Assembly (NCBI RefSeq): GCF_000422385.1
Contig: NZ_AULR01000002.1
Span: 124,001 to 188,000 of the forward strand
From: Microbacterium indicum DSM 19969
GTDB lineage: Bacteria > Actinomycetota > Actinomycetes > Actinomycetales > Microbacteriaceae
Reading direction: 5' to 3'
Length of the DNA: 64,000 nt
The translations under genes and the position numbers were made by a program. The notes under the pieces are model-generated. The model had not been told where the DNA came from and did no database searches. It was given only the letters and a program-made list of their open reading frames with translations. Below, piece after piece: positions 8,543 through 19,211 of this stretch. The stretch's first letter is position 1. Every line of letters begins with the position of its first letter.

Positions 8543-8605
8543 CCCAGGGCGCGTATCTCGCGGACACGCCCGCGGGGGGATTGTCACGGTCGGGTAACAC
8601 TCGGG

Positions 8606-8611
8606 TAGAGT
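8606..8611 (+). promoter_or_regulatory. Putative -10 element (TAGAGT) of the transglycosylase-like gene
   Basis: TTGTCA at 8581-8586 and TAGAGT at 8606-8611 resemble a sigma-70-type promoter with a long 19-base spacer. CGGGTA occurs twice in the spacer region. Transcription would begin a few bases before GTG 8622. Confidence 0.4.
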
Positions 8612-8621
8612 GGGCCGCACT

Positions 8622-9413
8622 GTGACTCCCGAATCCCCCGAGAACCGGCCCATGACCCGTCGCGAGGCGCGCGCGATCGAGCGCTCCGTCGTCGCATCGG
8701 TCCGCCGCACGACCCGTGCCGATGTCGCGAAGCGCCGCCAGGCGTCCGCGCCGCACGGGCACAGTGCGACGAAGCGCGTGGTCGCCGCCGTCGTCGGGGG
8801 AGCCGCCGTGCTCGGCATCGTCGCGGCCTCGGTCCTCCCGGTTCTCGGATCCCAGGAACCGGCTCAGGCGAGCCAGGATCAGGCGCTCTCGGCCTACGCC
8901 TCGGCGTCCGACGAGGCCCAGGTCTTCGCGGCGACCGAGAAGGGCGGCACGCTCGGCGCGCTCGCGACCGTCACGTACTCGGCCGAGCTGCGCACCCCGA
9001 CCCCGACCCCGACTCCCACGCAGGAGGCGGAGGTCGCCGCCGTGTCCGGCGAGACGACCGACGACGCGACGGCGACGGACGACTCGTCGTCCGACGCGCT
9101 CCCCGCCCCCTACGCCCCCGTGCAGTACACGGGCGGCGGGGCGCCGTCCGACTGGATGGCCGCCGCGGGCATCGCTGAGTCCGACTGGGGCTACGTCGAC
9201 TACATCGTGAGCCAGGAGAGCGGCTGGAACCCCAACGCGACGAACGCGTCGTCCGGCGCGTGCGGCCTCGTGCAGGCGCTTCCGTGCAGCAAGGTCGCGG
9301 GCGGCGGATACGACCCGGTCGCGAACCTGCAGTGGGGCAACGGCTACGCCGTGGGCCGCTACGGCAGCTGGGCCGCGGCGTACGCGTTCTGGACCTCCAA
9401 CCACTGGTGGTGA
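8622..9413 (+). CDS. Membrane-anchored or secreted lytic-transglycosylase-like protein
   Basis: 263 residues from GTG 8622; ATG 8652 is a possible later start. A basic N-terminus (about 1-50) precedes a hydrophobic segment (VVAAVVGGAAVLGIVAAS, about residues 52-72) that acts as signal or anchor. Next comes a Thr/Pro/Asp-rich linker (TPTPTPTPTQ). The C-terminal ~90 residues form an SLT-like lysozyme domain: VSQESGWNPNATN with the likely catalytic Glu, then GACGLVQALPCSK and NLQWGNGYAVGRYGSW. Two Cys flanking the GLVQAL segment may form a disulfide. Related actinobacterial proteins act on peptidoglycan; activity here is inferred. Confidence 0.82.
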   Translation: MTPESPENRPMTRREARAIERSVVASVRRTTRADVAKRRQASAPHGHSATKRVVAAVVGGAAVLGIVAASVLPVLGSQEPAQASQDQALSAYASASDEAQVFAATEKGGTLGALATVTYSAELRTPTPTPTPTQEAEVAAVSGETTDDATATDDSSSDALPAPYAPVQYTGGGAPSDWMAAAGIAESDWGYVDYIVSQESGWNPNATNASSGACGLVQALPCSKVAGGGYDPVANLQWGNGYAVGRYGSWAAAYAFWTSNHWW

Positions 9414-9425
9414 CCCGCGACTCGC

Positions 9426-9713
9426 ATGGCGAGATCGCGTAGGAGGCGGCCCGAGCCGCGCCGATCCGACGAGTCCTTCGAGCGGCTGCTCTCCGGCTTC
9501 CGCCGCACCGAGACGCGCCGCGGCGGGGAGTGGACGGTGCAGCCCATCGGGCCCGGCCGATCCGAGAAGACCTATTCGTGCCCCGGGTGCGGGCGCGCGA
9601 TCGAGCCCGGCGTCGCACACGTCGTGACATGGCGCGAGGACGGCGTCATGGGCGCCCGCGCCGACCTCGACGCGCGCCGCCACTGGCACACGCACTGCTG
9701 GCAGATCGCCTGA
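9426..9713 (+). CDS. Small zinc-ribbon-like protein, function unknown
   Basis: 95 residues from ATG 9426. The N-terminus is very basic (MARSRRRRPEPRRSD). The core has CPGCG at about residue 52 and a C-terminal HWHTHCW, a plausible C2HC zinc site. Proteins of this layout are conserved in actinobacteria, often labelled ATP/GTP-binding without evidence. It sits between the transglycosylase-like gene and an alpha/beta hydrolase, twelve bases from each, so the three may be one unit. I assign no function. Confidence 0.75.
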   Translation: MARSRRRRPEPRRSDESFERLLSGFRRTETRRGGEWTVQPIGPGRSEKTYSCPGCGRAIEPGVAHVVTWREDGVMGARADLDARRHWHTHCWQIA

Positions 9714-9724
9714 GGGAGGCCGTC

Positions 9725-10438
9725 ATGGAGATCCGCGGAGCCGCCGTGCTGCCCGCGCGGCGCGAGGACATCGAGCTCACGACCGACGACGGGCTGACGC
9801 TCGTGGGGGAGCTCGCCCTCCCCGAGGGTCGCGAGCCCGTCGCGACGCTCGTGACGCTGCACCCCCTGCCGACGGCGGGCGGCTTCATGGACTCGCACGT
9901 GATCCGGAAGGCCGCCGCGCGCCTTCCCGCGCTCGCCGACGTCGCGGTGCTGCGGTTCAACACGCGCGGCACCTCGTCGCCGCGCGGCACGAGCGACGGC
10001 GCGTTCGAGGAGGGCGTCGGCGAGCGCGCCGACGTCGAGGCCGCGATGCGCTTCGTCGCGGAGCGGGGACTGCCGGATCCGTGGATCCTCGGCTGGTCCT
10101 TCGGGACGGAGCTCGCCCTGAAGTACGGTCGCGGCTTCGACACGCGCGGCACGATCCTGCTCTCGCCGCCCCTGCATCGCACGACCGCCGAGGAGCTCGC
10201 GGCCTGGGCGGGTGACCCCCGGCCGATGCTCGTCCTCGTCCCCGAGTTCGACGACTACCTCCGTCCCGCCGAGGCCGCCGAGCGCTTCGCCGTCGTCCCG
10301 CAGGCGGAGCTCGTCGCCGTCTCGGGCGCGAAGCACCTCTGGGTCGGCGAGAAGCAGGCGCTCCGCGCGCTCACCGAGATCGTGCGCGCCGTGAACCCGT
10401 CGGCGCTTCCTCTGCCCGGGGAATGGCCCGACGCCTGA
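9725..10438 (+). CDS. Alpha/beta hydrolase
   Basis: 237 residues from ATG 9725. The fold motifs are in order: oxyanion HPLP segment, nucleophile elbow GWSFGTE (GxSxG, Ser near residue 126), acid in VPEFDDYL and His in SGAKHLW. There is no signal peptide, so it is cytoplasmic. The layout resembles YpfH/YheT-type short esterase-like hydrolases of unknown substrate. It converges on the AI-2E-family gene with only six bases between the stops. Confidence 0.85.
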   Translation: MEIRGAAVLPARREDIELTTDDGLTLVGELALPEGREPVATLVTLHPLPTAGGFMDSHVIRKAAARLPALADVAVLRFNTRGTSSPRGTSDGAFEEGVGERADVEAAMRFVAERGLPDPWILGWSFGTELALKYGRGFDTRGTILLSPPLHRTTAEELAAWAGDPRPMLVLVPEFDDYLRPAEAAERFAVVPQAELVAVSGAKHLWVGEKQALRALTEIVRAVNPSALPLPGEWPDA

Positions 10439-10444
10439 CGGCCG

Positions 10445-11494
10445 TCAGCGCGCGTTCATGCGCGGGATGAGCACCTGGCGGTAGATGATCAGGACGCTCG
10501 CGGCGACGGGGATCGCGATGAGCGCGCCCAGGAGCCCGAGGAGCGCGCCGCCCGACAGTGCCGCGACGACGACGACGCCGCCCGGCACCGAGACGGCCCG
10601 GCTCATGATGCGCGGGTTGAGCACGTACGCCTCGATCTGCATGTACACGAGGTACCAGGCCGCGGCGATGATCGCGGTCGTCGTCGATCCCACGTCGGGC
10701 AGCAGGCACAGGAGGACGATGATCGCGGATCCCGTGATCGTGCCGACGAGGGGGATCATCGATCCGATGAAGGCGACGACGGCGAGCACCATCGGGAACG
10801 GCGCCCCGATGATCGTGAGGAACACCGCGCTGAGGATGCCGTTGATCGCGGCGAGCGTCACCTGGCCCATGACGTAGTAGCCGACGGAGTCGGTGATCTG
10901 CTCGGCGATGTTCACGAAGCCGTCGCGCTTGGACGCGGGGACGACCTGGTAGATCGCCGACTTCAGCGCGGGCGTCGACGCCGTGAGGTAGATCGTGAGG
11001 ATCAGGATGATGAGGCCGCCGAACAGCCCGTTCGCGACGCTCACGGTGATGTTCACGACGCTCTCGGAGATCGAGAAGATGTTGCTCGTCAGCCAGTCGT
11101 TGATCGCCTGGATCACGACGGGGAAGTCGAGGTTCGGGAAGGTCTGCTCGACCCACGCCTCGATGTCGTTCTGCCAGGACGAGCGGTTGAGGAGGTAGGT
11201 GATGCGCCGGACGAGCTGCGAGATCTGGTCGATCACGGTCGGCAGGACGATCACGAGGATCGCGGCGAAGGCGCCGAGCACGCCGACGATCGAGATCAGG
11301 ACGGCCGCCCAGCGGGGGAGGCCCCGGCGCTCGAACCACGACACGACGGGATCGAGGCCCAGCGAGATGAACAGCGCCGTTCCGACGTAGAGGAGCACGC
11401 TCGAGAGCGTCTGCACGCCCTGCAGGAGCATGATCGCGAGCCCGACGCCGAGCGCGGCGATGAAGCCGAGGCGGAACGGGTTGTGGATCTTCAT
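10445..11494 (-). CDS. AI-2E family (PerM/YdiK/TqsA-type) membrane protein
   Basis: 349 residues from ATG 11494, with an AGGAG ribosome binding site just upstream. About seven or eight hydrophobic segments are visible: a pair at about 10-50, one at 65-85, a soluble central part of about 70 residues, then four or five in the C-terminal half ending in IAIPVAASVLIIYRQ. The VAFIGSMIPLVGTITG and NPRIMSRAVSV segments are the family signature. Members were named for autoinducer-2 export, but most are of unknown or ion/osmolyte transport function, so the name should not be read as quorum sensing. Confidence 0.9.
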   Translation of the reverse strand: MKIHNPFRLGFIAALGVGLAIMLLQGVQTLSSVLLYVGTALFISLGLDPVVSWFERRGLPRWAAVLISIVGVLGAFAAILVIVLPTVIDQISQLVRRITYLLNRSSWQNDIEAWVEQTFPNLDFPVVIQAINDWLTSNIFSISESVVNITVSVANGLFGGLIILILTIYLTASTPALKSAIYQVVPASKRDGFVNIAEQITDSVGYYVMGQVTLAAINGILSAVFLTIIGAPFPMVLAVVAFIGSMIPLVGTITGSAIIVLLCLLPDVGSTTTAIIAAAWYLVYMQIEAYVLNPRIMSRAVSVPGGVVVVAALSGGALLGLLGALIAIPVAASVLIIYRQVLIPRMNAR

Positions 11495-11565
11495 GCGTCT
11501 CCTGGGGCTCGAACGGGTCTCAGCCGAGCGTACCGGCCGGAGCCGCTTCTCCCAGGTCACGCCGC

Positions 11566-11571
11566 TAGGGT
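11566..11571 (+). promoter_or_regulatory. Putative -10 element (TAGGGT)
   Basis: TAGGGT lies about 58 bases before the GTG at 11630, which has GAGGAG at 11615-11620. There is no clear -35. Confidence 0.3.
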
Positions 11572-11629
11572 GGAGCGTCCGTGGCGCCGGGCTGTTCCGT
11601 TCCGGCGCGTGAACGAGGAGAGTTGTTTC

Positions 11630-13444
11630 GTGCGATTCGTATGGGCGGTCGTGTCGTTCCTGGCGGCCGTGGTTCTGATCGGGGCGGGCGTTGCGCAGCT
11701 GACGGTGCTCAAGGGCCCCGAGACGCTGACGAGCGAGATCGCCCCCGCCGACGCGTCTCTTCCGTACACCGTGATCGACGCCGACGTCTTCTCGGAGAAC
11801 CCGGGCCAGCAGCAGTTCTCCGCGTCGGGCGCCGACGGCGAGATCGTCGCGGCGGTCGGGCGCACCTCCGACATCGAGGCATGGCTCTCGGACGTCTCGT
11901 ACAACCACGCGACCGCGGGCGGATCCGAAGACGGTCAGCCGAGCGTCGACGTGGAGGTCGTCGATCCGACGGGCGACTTCGAGGGCGACCGCGCGACGAA
12001 CGACCCGCGCGGATCCGATCTCTGGGTCAGCGAGGACACGGGCGACGGCTCCCTCGAGCAGAACTTCTCGCTTCCCGACGGCATGAGCGTCCTCCTCGCG
12101 ACCGACGGCAGTGCCGCGGCTCCCGCGGATCTGAGCCTCACCTGGGACGTCGACGTCACGACGCCGTGGGCGGGCCCCCTCATCGCGCTCGGCGCGCTCG
12201 CGCTCCTCGTCGGCCTCGTCTTCTGGATCGCGGGCTTCATCGGCCTGCGCCGGCGCCGCGGCCCGCGCCGCAAGGGGCCGAAGCTGCCTCCGACCGCCCC
12301 GATCTCGAAGAAGGAGATCGCCGCGGCCGAGGGCGACGCCGAGCCGACCGCGAAGCGCATCGCCGTGCCCGCGCGCCGTCGCGCGCTCGCGGGGATCCCC
12401 GCGCTCCTCGCGACGGGCGCGCTGCTCGCGGGCTGCTCGCCGAGCGCGTGGCCCGACTTCTCGAGCACCCCCTCGCCGACCCCCACCCCGACGAGCGATG
12501 CGCAGGCCGATCAGGAGACCCCCGCGATCACCGACGCGCAGGCCGCGCGGATCGTCGCGAGCATGGCCGACACGATCGCGCAGGCCGACCAGGACAACGA
12601 CGCCGACCTCGCCTCGCAGCGCATGGACGGCGCCGCCCTCGCGCTGCGCACCGCGACCTACGGGATCCGGGCCGACGTCACCGACTACGCCGCCCCGACG
12701 ACGTTCCCCGACGGCCCCGTCAGCGTCCTGCTCCCGCAGGCGAACGACGGCTGGCCCCGCACCGCGCTCGTCGTCGTCGGCGACTCCGACGGCGACCAGA
12801 GCCCCACGATCCTCACGATGCAGCAGGCCGACCCGTGGGCCGAGTACAAGGCGACCTACGTCGCGAACATCGGCGCGAACGTCGAGCTCCCCGAGCTCGC
12901 ACCGGCCTGGCTCGGCGCCGCGCTCGTGACCCCCGACTCGTCGTTCCTGCAGATCGCCCCGCAGGACCTCGCGGCGGCATACGCCGACATCATCGCCAAC
13001 GGCGAGGACAGCAGCTACGCGCCGCTCTTCGACCTCGACGACGACACGTTCCGCACGGCGCTCCAGGACAAGCGCGACACGACCCTCGCGAACTTCAACG
13101 AGACGGGCGAGGGCACGGCCGAGATGACCTTCGACCAAGGCCCGGGCGACAGCGACCCCGTGTCGCTCGCGACCTTCGACAGCGGCGCGATCGTCGCGGT
13201 ATCGCTGACCGACTCCGAGACGGCGCGTCCCACCAACGAGGACGCGTTCATCCTCATCCCCGACGCTCCGCAGATCCAGCACTTCGTCGACGAGACCGAG
13301 ACCGCGACGGGGCTCACGACGAGCTACGAGAGCGAGCTCTTCTTCTACGTCCCGGCGAAGTCGTCCGACGAGCCGATCCGGATCCTCGGCTATCAGTACG
13401 CCCTCACGGGTTCGGAGCTGCTGCCCGAGGCTGAGGGAGAATAG
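11630..13444 (+). CDS. Multi-domain envelope protein with internal lipobox, function unknown
   Basis: 604 residues from GTG 11630. Three hydrophobic segments are visible: residues about 5-25, about 182-205 (LIALGALALLVGLVFWIAGFIG) and about 252-268 (LAGIPALLATGALLAGC). The last ends in a textbook lipobox LLAGC with Cys269, preceded by a basic stretch (VPARRRALA) like a lipoprotein signal peptide, yet it sits in mid-protein. This gives domain 1 (about 30-180) outside, a basic linker inside, and domain 2 (about 270-604) outside. Domain 2 begins with a Ser/Thr/Pro linker. I recognise neither domain. It may be a fusion of a membrane protein and a lipoprotein gene. It precedes a thioredoxin-fold gene by 42 bases. 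Confidence 0.8.
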   Translation: MRFVWAVVSFLAAVVLIGAGVAQLTVLKGPETLTSEIAPADASLPYTVIDADVFSENPGQQQFSASGADGEIVAAVGRTSDIEAWLSDVSYNHATAGGSEDGQPSVDVEVVDPTGDFEGDRATNDPRGSDLWVSEDTGDGSLEQNFSLPDGMSVLLATDGSAAAPADLSLTWDVDVTTPWAGPLIALGALALLVGLVFWIAGFIGLRRRRGPRRKGPKLPPTAPISKKEIAAAEGDAEPTAKRIAVPARRRALAGIPALLATGALLAGCSPSAWPDFSSTPSPTPTPTSDAQADQETPAITDAQAARIVASMADTIAQADQDNDADLASQRMDGAALALRTATYGIRADVTDYAAPTTFPDGPVSVLLPQANDGWPRTALVVVGDSDGDQSPTILTMQQADPWAEYKATYVANIGANVELPELAPAWLGAALVTPDSSFLQIAPQDLAAAYADIIANGEDSSYAPLFDLDDDTFRTALQDKRDTTLANFNETGEGTAEMTFDQGPGDSDPVSLATFDSGAIVAVSLTDSETARPTNEDAFILIPDAPQIQHFVDETETATGLTTSYESELFFYVPAKSSDEPIRILGYQYALTGSELLPEAEGE

Positions 13445-13486
13445 AGGGCGGCAACGCCCCTTCCCGACAGAACCGAAAGGTGATCG

Positions 13487-14422
13487 ATGTCCGATCCCTC
13501 GCTGGGCGCCGCGCTGCGCGGTGCCGTCGACCTCTCCTCCCTGCGCAACCGCCCCGCCGCGGCGCAGCAGCCGGCCGCGGGCGGCGACGCGCCCGCCGGC
13601 GCGCCCGACCTCGTCACGACGGTGTCCGACGCGACGTTCCCGCAGATCATGCAGCTCTCGCAGCAGATCCCCGTCGTGATGGACCTGTGGTCCCCGCGCA
13701 GCGGCGTCGCGGCCGAGCTGAGCCCCCTCATCGAGAAGGTCGTGCGCTCGTACGAGGGCCGCATCGTCCTGGCCCGCGTCGACGTCGACGAGAACCCGCA
13801 GATCGCGCAGGCCTTCCAGCTGCAGTCGATCCCCATGATCGTCGCCCTCATCGGAGGGCGCCCCGTGCCGATGTTCAACGAGGTCGTCCCCGAGGAGCAG
13901 ATCCGCGAGGTCTTCGACCAGCTGCTGCAGATCGCGCAGCAGCAGGGGATCACGGGATCCGTCACGCCGCCCTCCGGGAGCGCGCAGGAGGAGCCGGCCG
14001 AGCCGCCGCTTCCGCCGCTGCACCAGGAGGCCTACGACGCGATCCAGCGCGGCGACTACGCGGCCGCCGTCGCGGCGTACGAGAAGGCGCTCAAGGAGAA
14101 CCCCCGCGACGCAGACGCGGAGGCGGGCCTCGGGCAGGTGCGGCTCCTCCAGCGCACGGCGGGCGCCGACCTGCAGCAGGCGCGCCGCGCGGCCGCCGAG
14201 GCGCCGCAGGGCGTCGCCGAGCAGCTCGCCGTCGCCGACCTCGACGTCGTGGGCGGGCACGTCGACGACGCGTTCTCGCGCCTCCTCGACCTGTTCGCGG
14301 CGCTGCCCTCCGACGAGCGCGGCCCCGTGCGGGATCGCCTCGTCGAGCTCTTCGGGGTCGTGGGCGCGGGCGACGCGCGGGTGATCGCGGCCCGGGGACG
14401 CCTCACGAGCCTTCTGTTCTGA
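13487..14422 (+). CDS. Thioredoxin-fold/TPR protein, YbbN (CnoX)-like
   Basis: 311 residues from ATG 13487. A Pro/Ala-rich N-terminus of about 40 residues precedes a thioredoxin domain (about 45-150: PVVMDLWSPRSG, VDVDENPQIAQAFQLQSIPMIVAL) and a C-terminal TPR region (about 180-311: AIQRGDYAAAVAAYEKALKENPRDADA). The active-site CxxC is replaced by Ser-Pro-Arg-Ser, so no thiol redox activity is expected. E. coli YbbN also has a degenerate site and works as a chaperone partner of GroEL/DnaK, which is the likeliest role here. The cysteine desulfurase starts just after its stop. Confidence 0.9.
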   Translation: MSDPSLGAALRGAVDLSSLRNRPAAAQQPAAGGDAPAGAPDLVTTVSDATFPQIMQLSQQIPVVMDLWSPRSGVAAELSPLIEKVVRSYEGRIVLARVDVDENPQIAQAFQLQSIPMIVALIGGRPVPMFNEVVPEEQIREVFDQLLQIAQQQGITGSVTPPSGSAQEEPAEPPLPPLHQEAYDAIQRGDYAAAVAAYEKALKENPRDADAEAGLGQVRLLQRTAGADLQQARRAAAEAPQGVAEQLAVADLDVVGGHVDDAFSRLLDLFAALPSDERGPVRDRLVELFGVVGAGDARVIAARGRLTSLLF

Positions 14423-14423
14423 C

Positions 14424-15575
14424 GTGATCTACCTCGACCACGCCGCGACGACGCCCTTGCGCGACGAGGTGCGCGACGCGTGGCTCGAGGCGCAGGCGAC
14501 GGGGAACGCCTCGTCGGTGCACGCGGCGGGTCAGCGGGCGAGGCGCGCCCTCGAGGACGCCCGCGAGCGGGCCGCGGCCGTGCTCGACTGCGATCCCCTC
14601 GAGGTCGTCTTCACCTCGGGCGGCACCGAGTCGGCCAACCTCGCCCTCAAGGGGCTCTGGTGGGCGCGTGGCGCCGGCCGCACGACGATCGTGCTGCCGG
14701 ACGGCGAGCACCACGCGACCCTCGACGCGGTCGAGTGGCTGCGGTCGGCCGAGGGCGCCGAGGTGCGCCCCGTCGCGATCACGGGCACGGCCCACATCGA
14801 GCCCGCGGCGTTCGCGGCGGCGCTCGGACCCGACGTCGCGGTCGCGACGGCCATCGCGGCGAACAACGAGGTCGGCACGGTGCAGGACGTCGCGGCGCTC
14901 GCGGGTGCGGCCGCGTCGGCGGGCGTCCCGATGCACGTCGACGCCGTCGCGGCCCTCGGACACGAGCCCGTGCGCTTCCGCGCCTGGCGCGGCGGGGCCG
15001 CGGGATCCGCGGGGCTCGTCGCGCTCAGCGTCTCGGGTCACAAGGTCGGGGCGCCCGTCGGGACCGGGGCGCTCGTCGTGTCCCGGCACGCCGCGCTCGC
15101 GCCCCTCCTGCACGGGGGAGGGCAGCAGCGCTCGCTGCGCTCGGGAACGCAGGACGTCGCGGGCGCCGCGGCCCTCGCGACGGCGCTCGAGCTCGCCGAG
15201 CGCGAGCGCGAGGCCGAGAACGCGCGGCTCGGCGCCCTGCGCGCGCGGCTCCTCGCGGCGCTGGCGGCCGAGCCGCGGATCCGGGCGCTCGGCGACGCCG
15301 AGCACCGGCTCGCGGGGACCGCGCATCTCCTCCTGCCCGGCGCCGCGGGGGAGTCGGTCCTCTACCTCCTCGACATGGCGGGCGTCGCGGCGTCGACGGG
15401 GTCGGCGTGCCAGGCCGGGATCACCGAGGCGTCGCACGTCGTCCGGGCCATGGGGCTCGGCGAGGCCGCGGCGCGGCAGGTGCTCCGGGTGTCGCTCGGG
15501 CGCACGACGACGGCGGGCGACGTCGACGCCGCGGCCGCCGCGATCCTGGACGCGTACCGCCGCCTCACCAGCTGA
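14424..15575 (+). CDS. Cysteine desulfurase, NifS/IscS class, probable partner of MnmA
   Basis: 383 residues from GTG 14424. It is a fold-type I PLP enzyme: N-terminal YLDHAATTPLRDEV, PLP lysine K207 in SGHKVGAPVG, and catalytic Cys329 in TGSACQAGITEASHV. The short segment around the active Cys is the class I (NifS/IscS) type. It takes sulfur from L-cysteine as a persulfide. Its stop is 18 bases before mnmA, the same pairing as yrvO-mnmA in Bacillus, where the desulfurase feeds tRNA 2-thiouridine synthesis. A second, class II desulfurase (SufS) lies at 42627-43880. Confidence 0.93.
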   Translation: MIYLDHAATTPLRDEVRDAWLEAQATGNASSVHAAGQRARRALEDARERAAAVLDCDPLEVVFTSGGTESANLALKGLWWARGAGRTTIVLPDGEHHATLDAVEWLRSAEGAEVRPVAITGTAHIEPAAFAAALGPDVAVATAIAANNEVGTVQDVAALAGAAASAGVPMHVDAVAALGHEPVRFRAWRGGAAGSAGLVALSVSGHKVGAPVGTGALVVSRHAALAPLLHGGGQQRSLRSGTQDVAGAAALATALELAEREREAENARLGALRARLLAALAAEPRIRALGDAEHRLAGTAHLLLPGAAGESVLYLLDMAGVAASTGSACQAGITEASHVVRAMGLGEAAARQVLRVSLGRTTTAGDVDAAAAAILDAYRRLTS

Positions 15576-15581
15576 CCCGCA

Positions 15582-15593
15582 TACCCTGGGATC
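15582..15593 (+). promoter_or_regulatory. Putative leaderless promoter of mnmA (-10 TACCCT)
   Basis: TACCCT at 15582-15587, then six bases, then ATG 15594. There is no Shine-Dalgarno sequence before mnmA. Confidence 0.45.
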
Positions 15594-16697
15594 ATGCGAG
15601 TTCTGGCGGCGATGAGCGGCGGTGTCGATTCCGCCGTGGCGGCGGCCCGCGCCGTCGAAGCGGGTCACGAGGTCGTGGGCGTCCACCTGGCGCTCTCGCG
15701 GGCGGGCGGCACGCTCCGCACGGGCAGCCGCGGCTGCTGCACGATCGAGGACGCGATGGACGCGCGCCGCGTCGCGGACCGGCTCGGGATCCCGTTCTAC
15801 GTGTGGGACTTCTCGGAGCGCTTCCGCGACGACGTGATCGACGACTTCGTGAGCGAGTACCGCGCGGGTCGCACCCCCAACCCCTGCATGCGGTGCAACG
15901 AGCGGATCAAGTTCGCGGCTCTCCTCGAGCGCGCGATCGAGCTCGGCTTCGACGCCGTCGCGACGGGCCACTACGCCTCGCTCGTCGACGGTCCGGGCGG
16001 GCTCGAGCTCCACCGCGCGAGCGAGGAGGCGAAGGACCAGTCGTACGTGCTCGGCGTGCTCACGGCCGAGCAGCTCGCGCACACCTACTTCCCGCTCGGC
16101 GACACGCCGTCGAAGGACCTCGTGCGCGCCGAGGCGGCCGAGCGCGGGTTCACGGTCGCGCAGAAGCCCGACAGCTACGACATCTGCTTCATCCCCGACG
16201 GCGACACGCGCGGCTACCTCGCCGAGAAGGTCGGCGCCGAGCCCGGCGACATCGTCGACCGCGGGGGCGCCGTGATCGGATCGCACGACGGGGCGCACGC
16301 GTTCACGGTCGGCCAGCGCAAGGGCCTGCGGCTCGGCGTGCCTGCGCCCGACGGCAAGCCCCGCTTCGTCCTCGAGGTGCGGCCCGTGTCGAACACCGTC
16401 GTCGTCGGGCCGAAGGAGGCCCTCGCGGTGCGGGAGCTGGCGGGATCCCGCTACTCCTGGGCGGGAGCCGCGCCCGAGGACCCCGCGACGCCGTTCGCGT
16501 GCGAGGTGCAGATCCGCGCCCACGGCGAGCCCGTGCCGGCGATCGCGCACGTCGAGGACGGCGAGCTCGTCGTCGTGCCGGACGAGCCGATCGTCGGGGT
16601 CGCGACGGGGCAGACCGCCGTCGTGTACGTCGGCACGCGCGTGCTCGGGCAGTGCACGATCGACCGGGCCGAGAGCGCCGTCCCCGTCGCTGCCTGA
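15594..16697 (+). CDS. mnmA: tRNA-specific 2-thiouridylase MnmA
   Basis: 367 residues from ATG 15594. The PP-loop SGGVDSAV is at residues 9-16. The two catalytic cysteines are C98 (NPCMRCNE) and C198 ([10 protein letters not shown]); family motifs GHYA and KDQSYVL are present. It thiolates U34 in the anticodons of tRNA-Lys, Glu and Gln with ATP, using sulfur from a desulfurase. An extra Cys pair (SRGCCTIED) near residue 45 is typical of the family. Confidence 0.97.
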   Translation: MRVLAAMSGGVDSAVAAARAVEAGHEVVGVHLALSRAGGTLRTGSRGCCTIEDAMDARRVADRLGIPFYVWDFSERFRDDVIDDFVSEYRAGRTPNPCMRCNERIKFAALLERAIELGFDAVATGHYASLVDGPGGLELHRASEEAKDQSYVLGVLTAEQLAHTYFPLGDTPSKDLVRAEAAERGFTVAQKPDSYDICFIPDGDTRGYLAEKVGAEPGDIVDRGGAVIGSHDGAHAFTVGQRKGLRLGVPAPDGKPRFVLEVRPVSNTVVVGPKEALAVRELAGSRYSWAGAAPEDPATPFACEVQIRAHGEPVPAIAHVEDGELVVVPDEPIVGVATGQTAVVYVGTRVLGQCTIDRAESAVPVAA

Positions 16698-16722
16698 CCT
16701 TCGCGTGTCGGGGGTCGAAATC

Positions 16723-19107
<2,385 letters not shown>

Positions 19108-19211
19108 TCGGGGGCGAAACCGGATCTGTGCGTTTCCCACGTGTCGCCTGGAATCCCGCTGAACGGGTCCGTATCGTGAGCCGCTGAATTCCCGGAAGAG
19201 GAGGCTCCACC

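Noticed and set aside
8997-9020. Short Thr-Pro codon repeat as a satellite or phase-variable tract
   Set aside because: It encodes a normal Thr/Pro linker in a secreted protein and is not a perfect repeat.
10445-11494. Quorum-sensing transporter
   Set aside because: The AI-2E family name is historical; no luxS or lsr genes are near and function cannot be claimed.
10445-14260. 1271-codon leftward open frame across the fused envelope protein and thioredoxin genes
   Set aside because: Only its last 350 codons are the AI-2E-family protein; the rest is an Arg/Asp-rich antisense shadow, a result of high-G+C third positions.
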